Shown here piece by piece: positions 8,222-15,543 of a stretch of 33,947 bases of DNA; positions within the stretch are counted from its first letter, which is position 1; each line of letters starts with the position of its first letter. Below the pieces are notes generated by a model. That model ran no database searches, was not told where the DNA came from, and worked only from the letters and a program-made list of their open reading frames with translations. The DNA lies in assembly GCA_903845115.1 (NCBI GenBank), contig CAIMWE010000166.1:1-33947 (forward strand). The letters are read 5' to 3'. This DNA comes from an uncultured Acidobacteriota bacterium. Its GTDB lineage: Bacteria > Acidobacteriota > Thermoanaerobaculia > UBA5066. The position numbers and the translations under genes were made by a program.

Positions 8222-11200
8222 TCCGGGCGGTCGTCTCCTGGGCGCTGCACCGGCGCGCCATCGTCCTGGCGCTGCTCGGGCTCTTCGTCGTCTTCTCCGT
8301 CGTCGCCTTCCAGCGCCTTCCGGTGGAGGCGTATCCCGACGTCACGAATACCCAGGCCCAGATCATCACGCTCTTCCCCGGGCACGCGGCCGAGGAGGTC
8401 GAGCGCCTCGTGACGATCCCGGTCGAGAACGAGATGAACGGCATCCCCAAGCGGGCCTCCATGCGGTCCGTCTCGATCTTCGGCCTCTCCGTCGTGACGA
8501 TCGTCTTCGAGGACGACGCCGACCGCGCCTACGTGCGGAGCCAGGCGTTCGAGCGCCTCCAGTCGGTGACGCTTCCGGCGGGGGCCCAGGCCAACCTCTC
8601 CCCCGACTCGACCCCGGTCGGCGAGATCTACCGGTACACCCTGGTCGGGCCGGAGGGCTTCTCTCCCCTGGAGCTGAAGTCCCTCGAGGAGTGGGTGGTG
8701 GAGAGGAAGCTCCGGACGGTCCCGGGAATCGTGGACGTCGTCGGCTTCGGCGGCCCGACGAAGCAGTTCCAGGTCATCGTCGACCCGGCGAAGCTCAAGT
8801 CGTTCGGGCTGACCCTCTCCCAGATCCTCGACGCGCTGGCGAAGGGCAACCGCAACGCGGGCGGCTCGTACATCGAGCACGGTTCCGAGATGTACGTCGT
8901 CCGCGGCCTGGGCCTCGTCCAGAGCCTGGACGACATCGGCGAGATCCCCGTGACGAGCCGCGGCGGGACGCCGATCCGGATCCGCGACCTGGCGCGCGTC
9001 GACACGGGCCCGAGGATCCGCCTCGGGCGGGTCGGGAAGACGGTCGGAAACGACGACCAGGACGATGTCGTCCAGGGGATCGTCCTCCTCCGCAAGGGCG
9101 AGAACGCCCTGGAGGTCCTGAAGGCCGTCCGCGCGAAGGTGCAGGAGATCAACCGGACGGCGCTGCCCCCCGGCGTGAAGATCGTCCCCCACTACGACCG
9201 GACCGACCTGATCGAGCGGACGCTCCAGACGGTCCGCCGGAACATGATCGAGGGGATCCTCCTGGTTCTCCTGGTCCTCGTGGCCTTCCTGGGCCTCTCG
9301 AACCTCCGGTCGGCCCTCGTCGTGGCGGCGGTGGTGCCGCTCTCCCTCCTCGGCGCGTTCCTCCTGCTCGACCTCCGGGGCATCCCGGCGAACCTGATCT
9401 CGATGGGGGCGATCGACTTCGGGATCATCGTCGACTCGGCGGTCGTCGTGATCGAGAACCTCCTCCGGATCCTGGGCGAGAAGGGCGCCAGGGTCCGGTC
9501 CCTCCCGGCCGCCATCGTCCAGGCGACGACCGAGGTCGGGAAGCCGATCCTCTTCTCGAAGGCGATCCTGATCACGGCCTTCCTCCCCCTCTTCACCCTG
9601 CAGCGCGTGGAAGGCCGGATCTTCCGTCCGATGGCCTACACGCTGACGTTCGCCCTGATCTGCGGGACCGTCCTGGCGATCGCGGTGGTGCCGGTCCTGG
9701 CGAGCTTCCGGTCGAAGAAGGGGGCGGCAAAGGCGTCGGTGCCCCACGAGTCGATGCTCGTCGGGTTCCTGAACCGCCTCTATCGCCCGGCCCTCGACGC
9801 GGTCCTCGGCCACCGGAAGGAAAGCCTCGCCGTGGCCGCCCTCTCCCTCGCCGTGGCCGGCTTCGTGGCGGTGAAGACCGGCTCGGAGTTCCTGCCCAAG
9901 CTCGACGAGGGGTCGCTGTGGGTCCGGGTGACGATGCCCGGGTCGATCTCCCCTTCGGAAGCGGCCAAGCTGACCGCTCACGTGCGAAAGGCGCTCGCTT
10001 CCTTTCCCGAGGTGAAGACCGTCGTCAGCCAGCTGGGCCGGCCCGACGACGGCACCGACATCAACGGGTTCGAGACGGCGGAGTTCTACGTCGACCTGAA
10101 GCCGCGGGAGACGTGGACGACCGCGAAGAGCCGGGAAGGCCTCTCCGAGGTGATGAACCGGAAGCTCTCCGAGATCCCAGGGTGCGAGTTCAGCTTCTCC
10201 CAGGTGATCGAGGACAACGTCAACGAGGCGGTCTCGGGAATCAAGGCCGAGCTGTCGATCAAGATCTTCGGGGAGGACCCCGCGACCCTCCAGAGCCTCG
10301 CGGACCGGGCGGCGGCGGTTCTCGAGAAGGTCCCGGGTGCTGCCGACGTCTCGGCCGAGCAGCTCTCGGGCCAGTCCCAGATCCAGATCACGGTCGACCG
10401 GGCGGCGGCCGGCCGGGTCGGCCTGACGGTGAGCGACGTCGAGACGGTCATCGAGACGGCCCTCGGCGGGGCGGTCGCGACCCAGGTCCTGGAGGGCGAG
10501 CGGACCTTCGACCTCGTCGTCCGGATGGACCCCGGAGCCGTCTCCGACGTCGATTCGATCCGGACCCTTCCCATCCTGGGTCCGAACGGCGAGAAGCTGA
10601 CGCTCGGGTCGGTCGCGCAGGTCGCCATCCGGCCCGGCTCCGCCCGCGTCTTCCGCGAGGAGAACTCCCGCCGCATCGCGGTGAAGCTTTCGGTGCGCGG
10701 CCGCGACCTCGGGTCCCTCGTCCGCGAAGGGCAGCAGAAGGTCGAGGCGGCCGTCCCGATGCCGACGGGATACCACCTGGAGTGGACCGGGTCGTTCGAG
10801 AACCAGCAGAGGGCCGTGCGCCGGCTGATGGTCATCGTGCCGATCACCCTCGGGGCGATCTTCTTCCTCCTGTTCACCGCGTTCGACTCCCCCAGGCTCG
10901 CGCTCCTGATCCTCCTCAACGTCCCGTTCGCCGCCGTGGGCGGGATCCTGGCCCTGCCGGTCGCAGGGCTGACGTTCTCGGTCTCCGCCCTCGTCGGGTT
11001 CATCGCCCTGTTCGGCGTCTCGGTCCAGAACGGCGTCCTCCTCGTCGAGCGAATCCGGGAGCTGCGCCGGGGCGGGAAGGACCTGCTCGAGGCGGTCCGC
11101 GAGGGAGCCCGGTCCCGGTTCCGGCCGGTCCTGATGACCGCCGCCATGGCCACCTTCGGCCTCCTCCCCGCCGCCCTCTCCCACGCGGTCGGGGGCGAGA

Positions 11201-11316
11201 CCCAGAGGCCGTTCGCCGTCGTCATCATCGGCGGCCTCGTCACCGCCACGATGCTCACGCTCTTCATCCTGCCGGTCATCTACGAGGTCTTCGAACGGGA
11301 AGACGAGGAGTATTGA
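8218..11316 (+). CDS. CusA/CzcA-family heavy-metal RND efflux pump
   Basis: 1032 residues, the usual length. GTG start overlapping the adaptor stop (GTGA). N-terminal helix, then LPVEAYPDVTNTQAQI and PGHAAEEVERLVTIPVE, typical of the heavy-metal efflux RND branch. The TM4 proton-relay motif is DFGIIVDSAVVVIEN, placing acidic residues at 400, 406 and 413, equivalent to the essential Asp/Asp/Glu of CzcA. It has the two-fold RND layout of TM1, large periplasmic loop, TM2-6, TM7, loop, TM8-12, ending in a membrane block (GGLVTATMLTLFILPVIYEVF). It exports metal by proton antiport. Monovalent (Cu/Ag) or divalent (Co/Zn/Cd/Ni) substrate cannot be fixed from the sequence. Confidence 0.96.
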   Translation: MIRAVVSWALHRRAIVLALLGLFVVFSVVAFQRLPVEAYPDVTNTQAQIITLFPGHAAEEVERLVTIPVENEMNGIPKRASMRSVSIFGLSVVTIVFEDDADRAYVRSQAFERLQSVTLPAGAQANLSPDSTPVGEIYRYTLVGPEGFSPLELKSLEEWVVERKLRTVPGIVDVVGFGGPTKQFQVIVDPAKLKSFGLTLSQILDALAKGNRNAGGSYIEHGSEMYVVRGLGLVQSLDDIGEIPVTSRGGTPIRIRDLARVDTGPRIRLGRVGKTVGNDDQDDVVQGIVLLRKGENALEVLKAVRAKVQEINRTALPPGVKIVPHYDRTDLIERTLQTVRRNMIEGILLVLLVLVAFLGLSNLRSALVVAAVVPLSLLGAFLLLDLRGIPANLISMGAIDFGIIVDSAVVVIENLLRILGEKGARVRSLPAAIVQATTEVGKPILFSKAILITAFLPLFTLQRVEGRIFRPMAYTLTFALICGTVLAIAVVPVLASFRSKKGAAKASVPHESMLVGFLNRLYRPALDAVLGHRKESLAVAALSLAVAGFVAVKTGSEFLPKLDEGSLWVRVTMPGSISPSEAAKLTAHVRKALASFPEVKTVVSQLGRPDDGTDINGFETAEFYVDLKPRETWTTAKSREGLSEVMNRKLSEIPGCEFSFSQVIEDNVNEAVSGIKAELSIKIFGEDPATLQSLADRAAAVLEKVPGAADVSAEQLSGQSQIQITVDRAAAGRVGLTVSDVETVIETALGGAVATQVLEGERTFDLVVRMDPGAVSDVDSIRTLPILGPNGEKLTLGSVAQVAIRPGSARVFREENSRRIAVKLSVRGRDLGSLVREGQQKVEAAVPMPTGYHLEWTGSFENQQRAVRRLMVIVPITLGAIFFLLFTAFDSPRLALLILLNVPFAAVGGILALPVAGLTFSVSALVGFIALFGVSVQNGVLLVERIRELRRGGKDLLEAVREGARSRFRPVLMTAAMATFGLLPAALSHAVGGETQRPFAVVIIGGLVTATMLTLFILPVIYEVFEREDEEY

Positions 11317-11318
11317 CC

Positions 11319-11666
11319 ATGCGCTACATCGTCGGGTTCTTCCCGCCGGACCGCATCTTCGCCCTCGTGGACGCCCTCTCGGAGATCCACGTCCACGGCA
11401 TGACCGTCTCGGACGCCCGCGGCTTCGGCCAGGAGCATGATGCGGACCATCCGGAGCACCGCGAGCACATGGGAGTAGAGATGACGAAGAAGACGCGGAT
11501 CGAGATCTTCTGCCGCGACGACGAAGTCGACCCGATCCTGGACGCCATCTACGCGGCCGCCCACAGCGGCCGACGGGGGGACGGGAAGGTCTTCGTCCTC
11601 CCGGTCCTCGACGCCCTCCGTCTCAAGACCGGCGAACGCGGCGAGGCCGCGCTGGGGCCGGCGTGA
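11319..11666 (+). CDS. PII-family signal protein linked to metal efflux (PII-NG-like)
   Basis: 115 residues, three codons after the pump gene stop. It has the GlnB fold order: MRYIVGFFPPDRIFALVDAL (strand, helix), GMTVSDARGFG leading into the T-loop, RIEIFCRDDEVDPILDAI, and the B-loop SGRRGDGKVFVLPV with GDGK at 87-90. The T-loop (about 38-55) contains four His (40, 44, 47, 50) plus Asp/Glu and lacks the uridylylated Tyr of classical GlnB/GlnK. A divergent PII group next to CusABC/CzcABC genes is known (PII-NG); this gene fits by context and sequence. Nucleotide binding by the B-loop is expected. Metal binding by the T-loop is inference. It probably regulates the pump rather than nitrogen metabolism. 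Confidence 0.85.
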   Translation: MRYIVGFFPPDRIFALVDALSEIHVHGMTVSDARGFGQEHDADHPEHREHMGVEMTKKTRIEIFCRDDEVDPILDAIYAAAHSGRRGDGKVFVLPVLDALRLKTGERGEAALGPA

Positions 11667-12469
11667 CGACGGGCCTCGACCTCGACCTCGAGGCCGGCGG
11701 GCACCGGCTCCGCGCCCGGCGGCTGCCTTCTCCCTCCGGCCGCAGCGGCCCGACCCTCGTCTTCCTCCACGAGGCGCTGGGGAGCATCGGCCAGTGGAAG
11801 CACTTCCCGGCCGCCCTCTGCGCGGCGACCGGCCTCCCCGGCTTCGTCTACGAGAGATGGGGCTTCGGGAAGTCCGAGCGGCGCGGCCCGGGCCCGTGGC
11901 ACCCCCTCTACCTGCAAGACGAGGCGGCGGTGCTGGACGAGGTGCTGACGGCGGCCGGGATCGAGCGCCCGATCCTCTTCGGGCACAGCGACGGGGGGAC
12001 GATCGCGCTCCTCTACGCCGCAGCCTTCCCCGACAAGGCCGAGGCCCTCGTCTCCGAGGCCGCCCACGTGTTCGTGGAAGAGGTCACGCTCAAGGGGATC
12101 CGGGACGTCGTCGCGTCCTCCAAGGACGGGCGCCTCCTGCGCGGCCTCTCTCGGTACCACGGAGACAACACCCCAGACGTCTTCAGCGGGTGGGCCGACA
12201 CCTGGCTCTCCCCGGCGTACCGGGACTGGAACATGGTGGGGCGCCTCGCGGCGATCCGCCGTCCGCTCCTCGTCCTCCAGGGGACGGACGACCAGTTCGG
12301 GACCGCCCTGCAAGTGGAGACGATCCGGACCTCCGTTTCGGGCTCCGTGGCGGCCCACCTCTTCCCCGGGGTGGGCCACGTTCCCCACCTGGAGTCCGGG
12401 GAGGCGGTGGTCCGGGAGGTCCACGCGTTCCTGTCCGGGTGCGGAGTTCGCGTCAGCCCGGTACAATGA
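11663..12469 (+). CDS. Alpha/beta-hydrolase
   Basis: 268 residues, GTG start overlapping the PII gene stop (GTGA). Classic alpha/beta-hydrolase features: oxyanion region VFLHEALGSIGQW, nucleophile elbow GHSDGG with Ser109, acid in QGTDDQFG (Asp209 or Asp210), and catalytic His239 in GVGHVPH. A helical cap lies between about 135 and 195. The substrate is unknown; HEALGS and ERWGFGKS put it near small esterase/lyase-like members. Coupling to the efflux operon is by position only and no metal-related role is evident. No secretion signal, so cytoplasmic. Confidence 0.85.
   Translation: MTTGLDLDLEAGGHRLRARRLPSPSGRSGPTLVFLHEALGSIGQWKHFPAALCAATGLPGFVYERWGFGKSERRGPGPWHPLYLQDEAAVLDEVLTAAGIERPILFGHSDGGTIALLYAAAFPDKAEALVSEAAHVFVEEVTLKGIRDVVASSKDGRLLRGLSRYHGDNTPDVFSGWADTWLSPAYRDWNMVGRLAAIRRPLLVLQGTDDQFGTALQVETIRTSVSGSVAAHLFPGVGHVPHLESGEAVVREVHAFLSGCGVRVSPVQ
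12462..12467 (+). promoter_or_regulatory. Candidate -10 element for the small secreted protein gene
   Basis: TACAAT matches the -10 consensus at 5 of 6 positions and would start transcription about 27 bases before the ATG at 12501. It overlaps the stop codon of the hydrolase gene. No convincing -35 is seen at 16-18 bases upstream, so this is only a candidate. Confidence 0.28.
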
Positions 12470-12500
12470 ACGAAACCGGAACTTGATAAGGAGAAGAAGT

Positions 12501-12788
12501 ATGAAGCGAACAGTCGTGGCCGCGGCCATCGTCCTCGCCCTCGTCGTTCCCGGGATCGCCAGAGCGACCGACGCCTACCAGGTGACCGGGACGGTGACCG
12601 ACTTCGAGAAGGGCAAGTCGATCACCGTCAACAAGGACGGGGAGAAGTTCGAGATCGCGATCGACAAGAAGACGAAGGTCGAAGGCGAAGTGAAGAAGGA
12701 CGCCAAGGTCACGGTCAAGTACAAGATGACCGCCACCTCGATCGAGAGCAAGGACAAGGACAAGAAGGAAAAGAAGGACAAGAAGTAG
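12501..12788 (+). CDS. Small secreted lysine-rich protein, OB-fold-like
   Basis: 95 residues. The ATG at 12501 is chosen because AAGGAG lies 7 bases upstream and the signal peptide follows at once (VVAAAIVLALVVPGIARA). The mature part (YQVTGTVTDFEKGKSITVNK, then FEIAIDKKTKVEGEVKKD) has short beta strands like the small OB-fold/DUF5666-type periplasmic proteins. It ends in a very basic tail (KDKDKKEKKDKK). Function unknown. It could bind polyanions or act as a periplasmic accessory protein. It may have its own promoter, since a 31-base gap separates it from the hydrolase gene. Convergent with the cytochrome gene. Confidence 0.82.
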   Translation: MKRTVVAAAIVLALVVPGIARATDAYQVTGTVTDFEKGKSITVNKDGEKFEIAIDKKTKVEGEVKKDAKVTVKYKMTATSIESKDKDKKEKKDKK

Positions 12789-12813
12789 CCTTCTCTTCGG
12801 GCGTACGAGACAC

Positions 12814-12847
12814 GAAGCGGCCGGCCCCTCTCGGGACCGGCCGCTTC
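12814..12847. terminator. Hairpin between convergent genes
   Basis: GAAGCGGCCGG (12814-12824) pairs perfectly with CCGGCCGCTTC (12837-12847) across a 12-base loop, giving an 11-bp GC-rich stem. On the plus strand it is followed by TGCTTTC, a weak T-rich tail. It lies between the stops of two convergent genes and probably terminates the plus-strand transcript, possibly both. Confidence 0.65.
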
Positions 12848-12870
12848 TGCTTTCGGGGCTCCTGGTGCCG

Positions 12871-13200
12871 TTACTTGGAGGCCGGGTCGCCGGGGTTCGT
12901 GCCGGCAGTCAGCTCCTCGAGGTTCGTCTTCCCGTCCTTGTCGCTGTCGAGGGCGTCGATCTTCTTGTAGTCGTACACCTTCTTCTCGGCCTTCGGGTCG
13001 ACGATCGCCTTCGCAACGGCGTCCTTGCCGAACGGGTTCAGCTCCGCGTCGCCCTTCTTCGCCATCTTCTTGACGTGGCAGGTGGCGCAGTTCGCCTTGG
13101 ACGTGGGGTACTTGGCGATCAGGTCCTTCTGGAGCTCCATCGTGGCGAGGACCGTCGTCGAGAACGCGATCATCGCGAGCGCTGCCAGGAACTTCTTCAT
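12871..13200 (-). CDS. Small periplasmic monohaem c-type cytochrome-like protein
   Basis: About 109 residues. Signal peptide KKFLAALAMIAFSTTVLA. One haem-attachment motif CATCH (residues about 38-42) follows soon after cleavage. NPFGKDAVAKAI precedes DALDSDKDGKTNLEELTAGT, an EF-hand/thrombospondin-type-3-like calcium loop near the C-terminus. Two ATG codons are adjacent (13203 and 13200). The second is preferred because GGAGG is 6 bases before it but only 3 before the first. It probably carries electrons in the periplasm. A distal Met ligand cannot be assigned with certainty. Not in an operon with either neighbour, and preceded by a good promoter candidate. Confidence 0.85.
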   Translation of the reverse strand: MKKFLAALAMIAFSTTVLATMELQKDLIAKYPTSKANCATCHVKKMAKKGDAELNPFGKDAVAKAIVDPKAEKKVYDYKKIDALDSDKDGKTNLEELTAGTNPGDPASK

Positions 13201-13248
13201 CATTGCCCTCCGGCTAAATTTTGGTCCCCGTCCCCGGGGCCACCCGTG

Positions 13249-13276
13249 ATTTTAGGAGCGCCCCCGAGAAAATCAA
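13249..13276 (-). promoter_or_regulatory. Sigma70-like promoter for the cytochrome gene
   Basis: Minus strand: TTGATT (13271-13276) as -35 and TAAAAT (13249-13254, 5 of 6 consensus) as -10, with a 16-base spacer. Transcription would start near 13242, about 40 bases before the gene. This is one of the few AT-rich places in the window, which supports it. The leader downstream carries the G-rich block GGGGACGGGGACC followed by AAAATTTAG. Confidence 0.5.
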
Positions 13277-13411
13277 TAATGCGGATAGATCCCGCTCGAC
13301 TACGAACCGAGACTCGCTTTCATCGGCGGCTGGACCGGTCAGGCCCGCGCCTCGAGCTTCGACGCCGGCATGCCGGCGCTCCTGAAGCTCATCGCCCGCG
13401 CCCCGGGGGCC

Positions 13412-13903
13412 TCATCGCTCGTTCTCGAACACGCCCAGCTGCCGGATCTTCCGGACGTTGTCCCAGGGGAAGACCATCCCGTGCATCGCCACGTAGACGC
13501 CGGCCGGGAGGGTCTGGACGAACGAGAGAGCGCTCCCGAGGTTGAAGAGCCCGTCGGAGCTCCCGAACGCATACGGGATCATCGCCCCGGTCAGGACGAT
13601 GGTCTTCCCCTCGATCTTCGCCTTGCCGAGCGCCTTCGCCGTCTCGGACATGGTGTCGGTGCCATGCGTCACCACGATTCGGTCCTCGGGCGACTTGCGG
13701 CAGTTCCGGACGATCAGCTCGCGGTCCTCGTCGGTCATCTCGAGGCTGTCGACCATCATCACCGTCCGCACCTTCACGTCGAGGCGGCTCCGCCCCAGCC
13801 TCAGCATCTCGTGGATGTGCGTGTCCTTGAACTTCAGCGTTCCGTGGAGCTCGTCGTATTCCTTGTCGAACGTCCCGCCGGTGATCAGCAGCTTGATCGT
13901 CAT
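13412..13903 (-). CDS. Single-domain asparaginase-like protein
   Basis: 163 residues, about half the length of a full L-asparaginase, corresponding to the N-terminal catalytic domain only. Visible motifs are LLITGGTFDKEYDE (first catalytic Thr in TGGT), VVTHGTDTMSETAKAL (second Thr and Asp in GTDT), EGKTIVLTGAMIPYAF (the Lys-containing strand) and SSDGLFNLGSAL. The small C-terminal domain and the usual Arg of GAMRP are missing. Such short versions exist as a family, so it need not be a pseudogene. It may be an amidohydrolase with another substrate. Its ATG overlaps the htpX stop (ATGA), and it is the last gene of the long zinc/envelope operon. Confidence 0.82.
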   Translation of the reverse strand: MTIKLLITGGTFDKEYDELHGTLKFKDTHIHEMLRLGRSRLDVKVRTVMMVDSLEMTDEDRELIVRNCRKSPEDRIVVTHGTDTMSETAKALGKAKIEGKTIVLTGAMIPYAFGSSDGLFNLGSALSFVQTLPAGVYVAMHGMVFPWDNVRKIRQLGVFENER

Positions 13904-14775
13904 CAACTCGGCCGAAGCGCCTGTTGTCCCCCGACCGCCATCGCCTCGAGCCGGGCGATTCGTTCCTCGGTCGAGGGGTGCGTGCTGAAGAGCTTCGCCA
14001 TGCCGCCCCCCGAGAACGGATTGACGATGAAGAGGTGGGCGGTGGCCGGGGAGCCCGACTGCATCGGGATCTCCTGCTTCCACGCCTCCAGCTTCCGGAG
14101 GGCGTTCGCGAGGAAGATCGGGTTCCCGCTGAACTGGGCGCCGGCCTCGTCGGCCAGGTACTCGCGCGACCGGGAGATCGCCATCTGGATCAGCATCGCG
14201 GCGAACGGGGCCACGATCATCGCGACGAGCCCGGCGATCGGGCCGCCCCCCTCGTCGTCGTCGGAACTCCGGCCACCCAGCATCCCTCCCCACATCGCCA
14301 TCGTCGCGAGGTGGCTGATGGCGCCGGCGAACGTGGCCGCGATCGCCATGATGAGGGTGTCCCGGTGCTGGACGTGCCCCAGCTCGTGCGCGAGGACGCC
14401 CGACAGCTCGTTCCGGTCCAGGATGCGGAGGATCCCCTGGGTCACCGCCACTGCGGCGTGCTCCGGGTTCCGGCCGGTCGCGAAGGCGTTCGGCGCCTCC
14501 TCGGGGATGATGTAGACCTTCGGCATCGGGAGGTTGGCCCGCTGCACCAGCTCCGCCACGATCCCGTAGACCTCGGGCGCCTCCGATTCCGTGACCGGCT
14601 GCGCGTGGTACATCGCGAGGACGATCCTGTCTGAGAACCAGTAGCTCCCCAGGTTCATGACCGCCGCGAAGATCAGCGCGAGCATCATGCCGCCCCGCCC
14701 GCCGAGCATCTGCCCGACCGCGAGGATGAGGGCCGTCATGGCGGCGAGGAGGACGAGGGTCTTGAGACGGTTCAT
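13903..14775 (-). CDS. htpX: HtpX-type membrane zinc metalloprotease (M48)
   Basis: 290 residues, the usual HtpX size. Two N-terminal membrane helices ([18 protein letters not shown] and [18 protein letters not shown]), then [20 protein letters not shown] and [19 protein letters not shown]. The zinc site is HELGH (in [13 protein letters not shown]) with the third ligand in [11 protein letters not shown]. Two further hydrophobic stretches ([39 protein letters not shown]) complete the topology. It degrades misfolded membrane proteins. It follows the LolA-like gene by 42 bases on the same strand. As a zinc enzyme, its place downstream of zinc-uptake genes is suggestive. Confidence 0.95.
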   Translation of the reverse strand: MNRLKTLVLLAAMTALILAVGQMLGGRGGMMLALIFAAVMNLGSYWFSDRIVLAMYHAQPVTESEAPEVYGIVAELVQRANLPMPKVYIIPEEAPNAFATGRNPEHAAVAVTQGILRILDRNELSGVLAHELGHVQHRDTLIMAIAATFAGAISHLATMAMWGGMLGGRSSDDDEGGGPIAGLVAMIVAPFAAMLIQMAISRSREYLADEAGAQFSGNPIFLANALRKLEAWKQEIPMQSGSPATAHLFIVNPFSGGGMAKLFSTHPSTEERIARLEAMAVGGQQALRPS

Positions 14776-14817
14776 ACGCTCAATTTACGACAAATCCCGG
14801 TTCAGGGTTTTGCCGGC

Positions 14818-15543
14818 TCATCCGGCCGGCTTCACCTCGAAGAGCTCGTCCGGCAGCGCCCTCTTCTCGTACGACAGGTACTCGACCTCGGTGGTGCCTG
14901 GCCGGAGGGCATCCACGATCGTCATCTTCGCAAGGACCGGCCGCCCGCCCTGCTCCCGGTAGGCGTCGAAGGCGACCTCCCGGGCCGTCCGCCCGGAGTT
15001 CAGCAGGAAGACCGCCTTCCGGTAGAGCGACTCCTTCCGGTCGACCCAGAGGCGGACGATCGGGAACGACGGGCTTTTCCCCTTCCGCGCGTTCAGCCGG
15101 AAGACGTCGCAGTCGAGGCCTTCCAGCGTGTCTGGCCGCTCGATCACGGCGTCGTAGTCCTCGGCGAAGCGGATCCGGGAGACGTCGGACACCGCGAACC
15201 CGCCCGTGACCCGGTGGCTCTTCGGCACCTTCACCGGCTTCGCCTTCGGAAAGATCAGCCAGGTGTCCGCCCCGTTCATCACGAGCGCCTTCCCCTCGTC
15301 GCCGGGCTCCAGGAACCGGATCCGCGTCCGGTCGCGCCCCTTCACCGAGACCTCGAACCGGGCCGGCTTCGCGCTCGCGGCCGCGTCGCCCGGCCTGGAC
15401 GCCGTCACCCGGATCGTGATGACCGCCTCCTCCCAGTCGGTCCTCACGCGGTCGGCCTTCTCGAGCCGCTCGAGCGGCGTCAGGGCGAGGAGGGCCGGGG
15501 CGAGGAGAAGGAGCGCGGCGGCGCAGACGACCCGTCTAGACAT
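14818..15543 (-). CDS. LolA-like outer-membrane lipoprotein-sorting protein
   Basis: 241 residues. Signal peptide VVCAAALLLLAPALLALTP. The body has the half-barrel strand pattern of LolA/LolB-like proteins: WEEAVITIRVTASRP, ARFEVSVKGRDRTRIRFLEP, GKALVMNGADTWLIFPKAKP, LDCDVFRLNAR, then ALPDELFEVKP at the end. The family is usually annotated as outer-membrane lipoprotein-sorting protein and often sits beside FtsX/MacB or MMPL-type transporters, as here. It probably carries a lipid or lipoprotein across the periplasm for the adjacent ATPase/permease. Its ATG overlaps the permease stop by 8 bases. Confidence 0.85.
   Translation of the reverse strand: MSRRVVCAAALLLLAPALLALTPLERLEKADRVRTDWEEAVITIRVTASRPGDAAASAKPARFEVSVKGRDRTRIRFLEPGDEGKALVMNGADTWLIFPKAKPVKVPKSHRVTGGFAVSDVSRIRFAEDYDAVIERPDTLEGLDCDVFRLNARKGKSPSFPIVRLWVDRKESLYRKAVFLLNSGRTAREVAFDAYREQGGRPVLAKMTIVDALRPGTTEVEYLSYEKRALPDELFEVKPAG

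Noticed and set aside
8050-11184. Open frame of 1044 codons on the minus strand opposite the RND pump
   Set aside because: It mirrors the pump gene, is extremely rich in Arg, Asp and Gly, and has no recognisable domain. The plus strand encodes a full CusA/CzcA protein with all motifs, so this is a high-GC antisense shadow.
13290-13411. Plus-strand text like a protein fragment (FIGGWTGQARASSFDAGM)
   Set aside because: It has strong G/C third positions but no start, a TAG just upstream, and runs antisense into the asparaginase-like gene. The minus strand of the same DNA also looks coding-like, so direction and reality cannot be settled.
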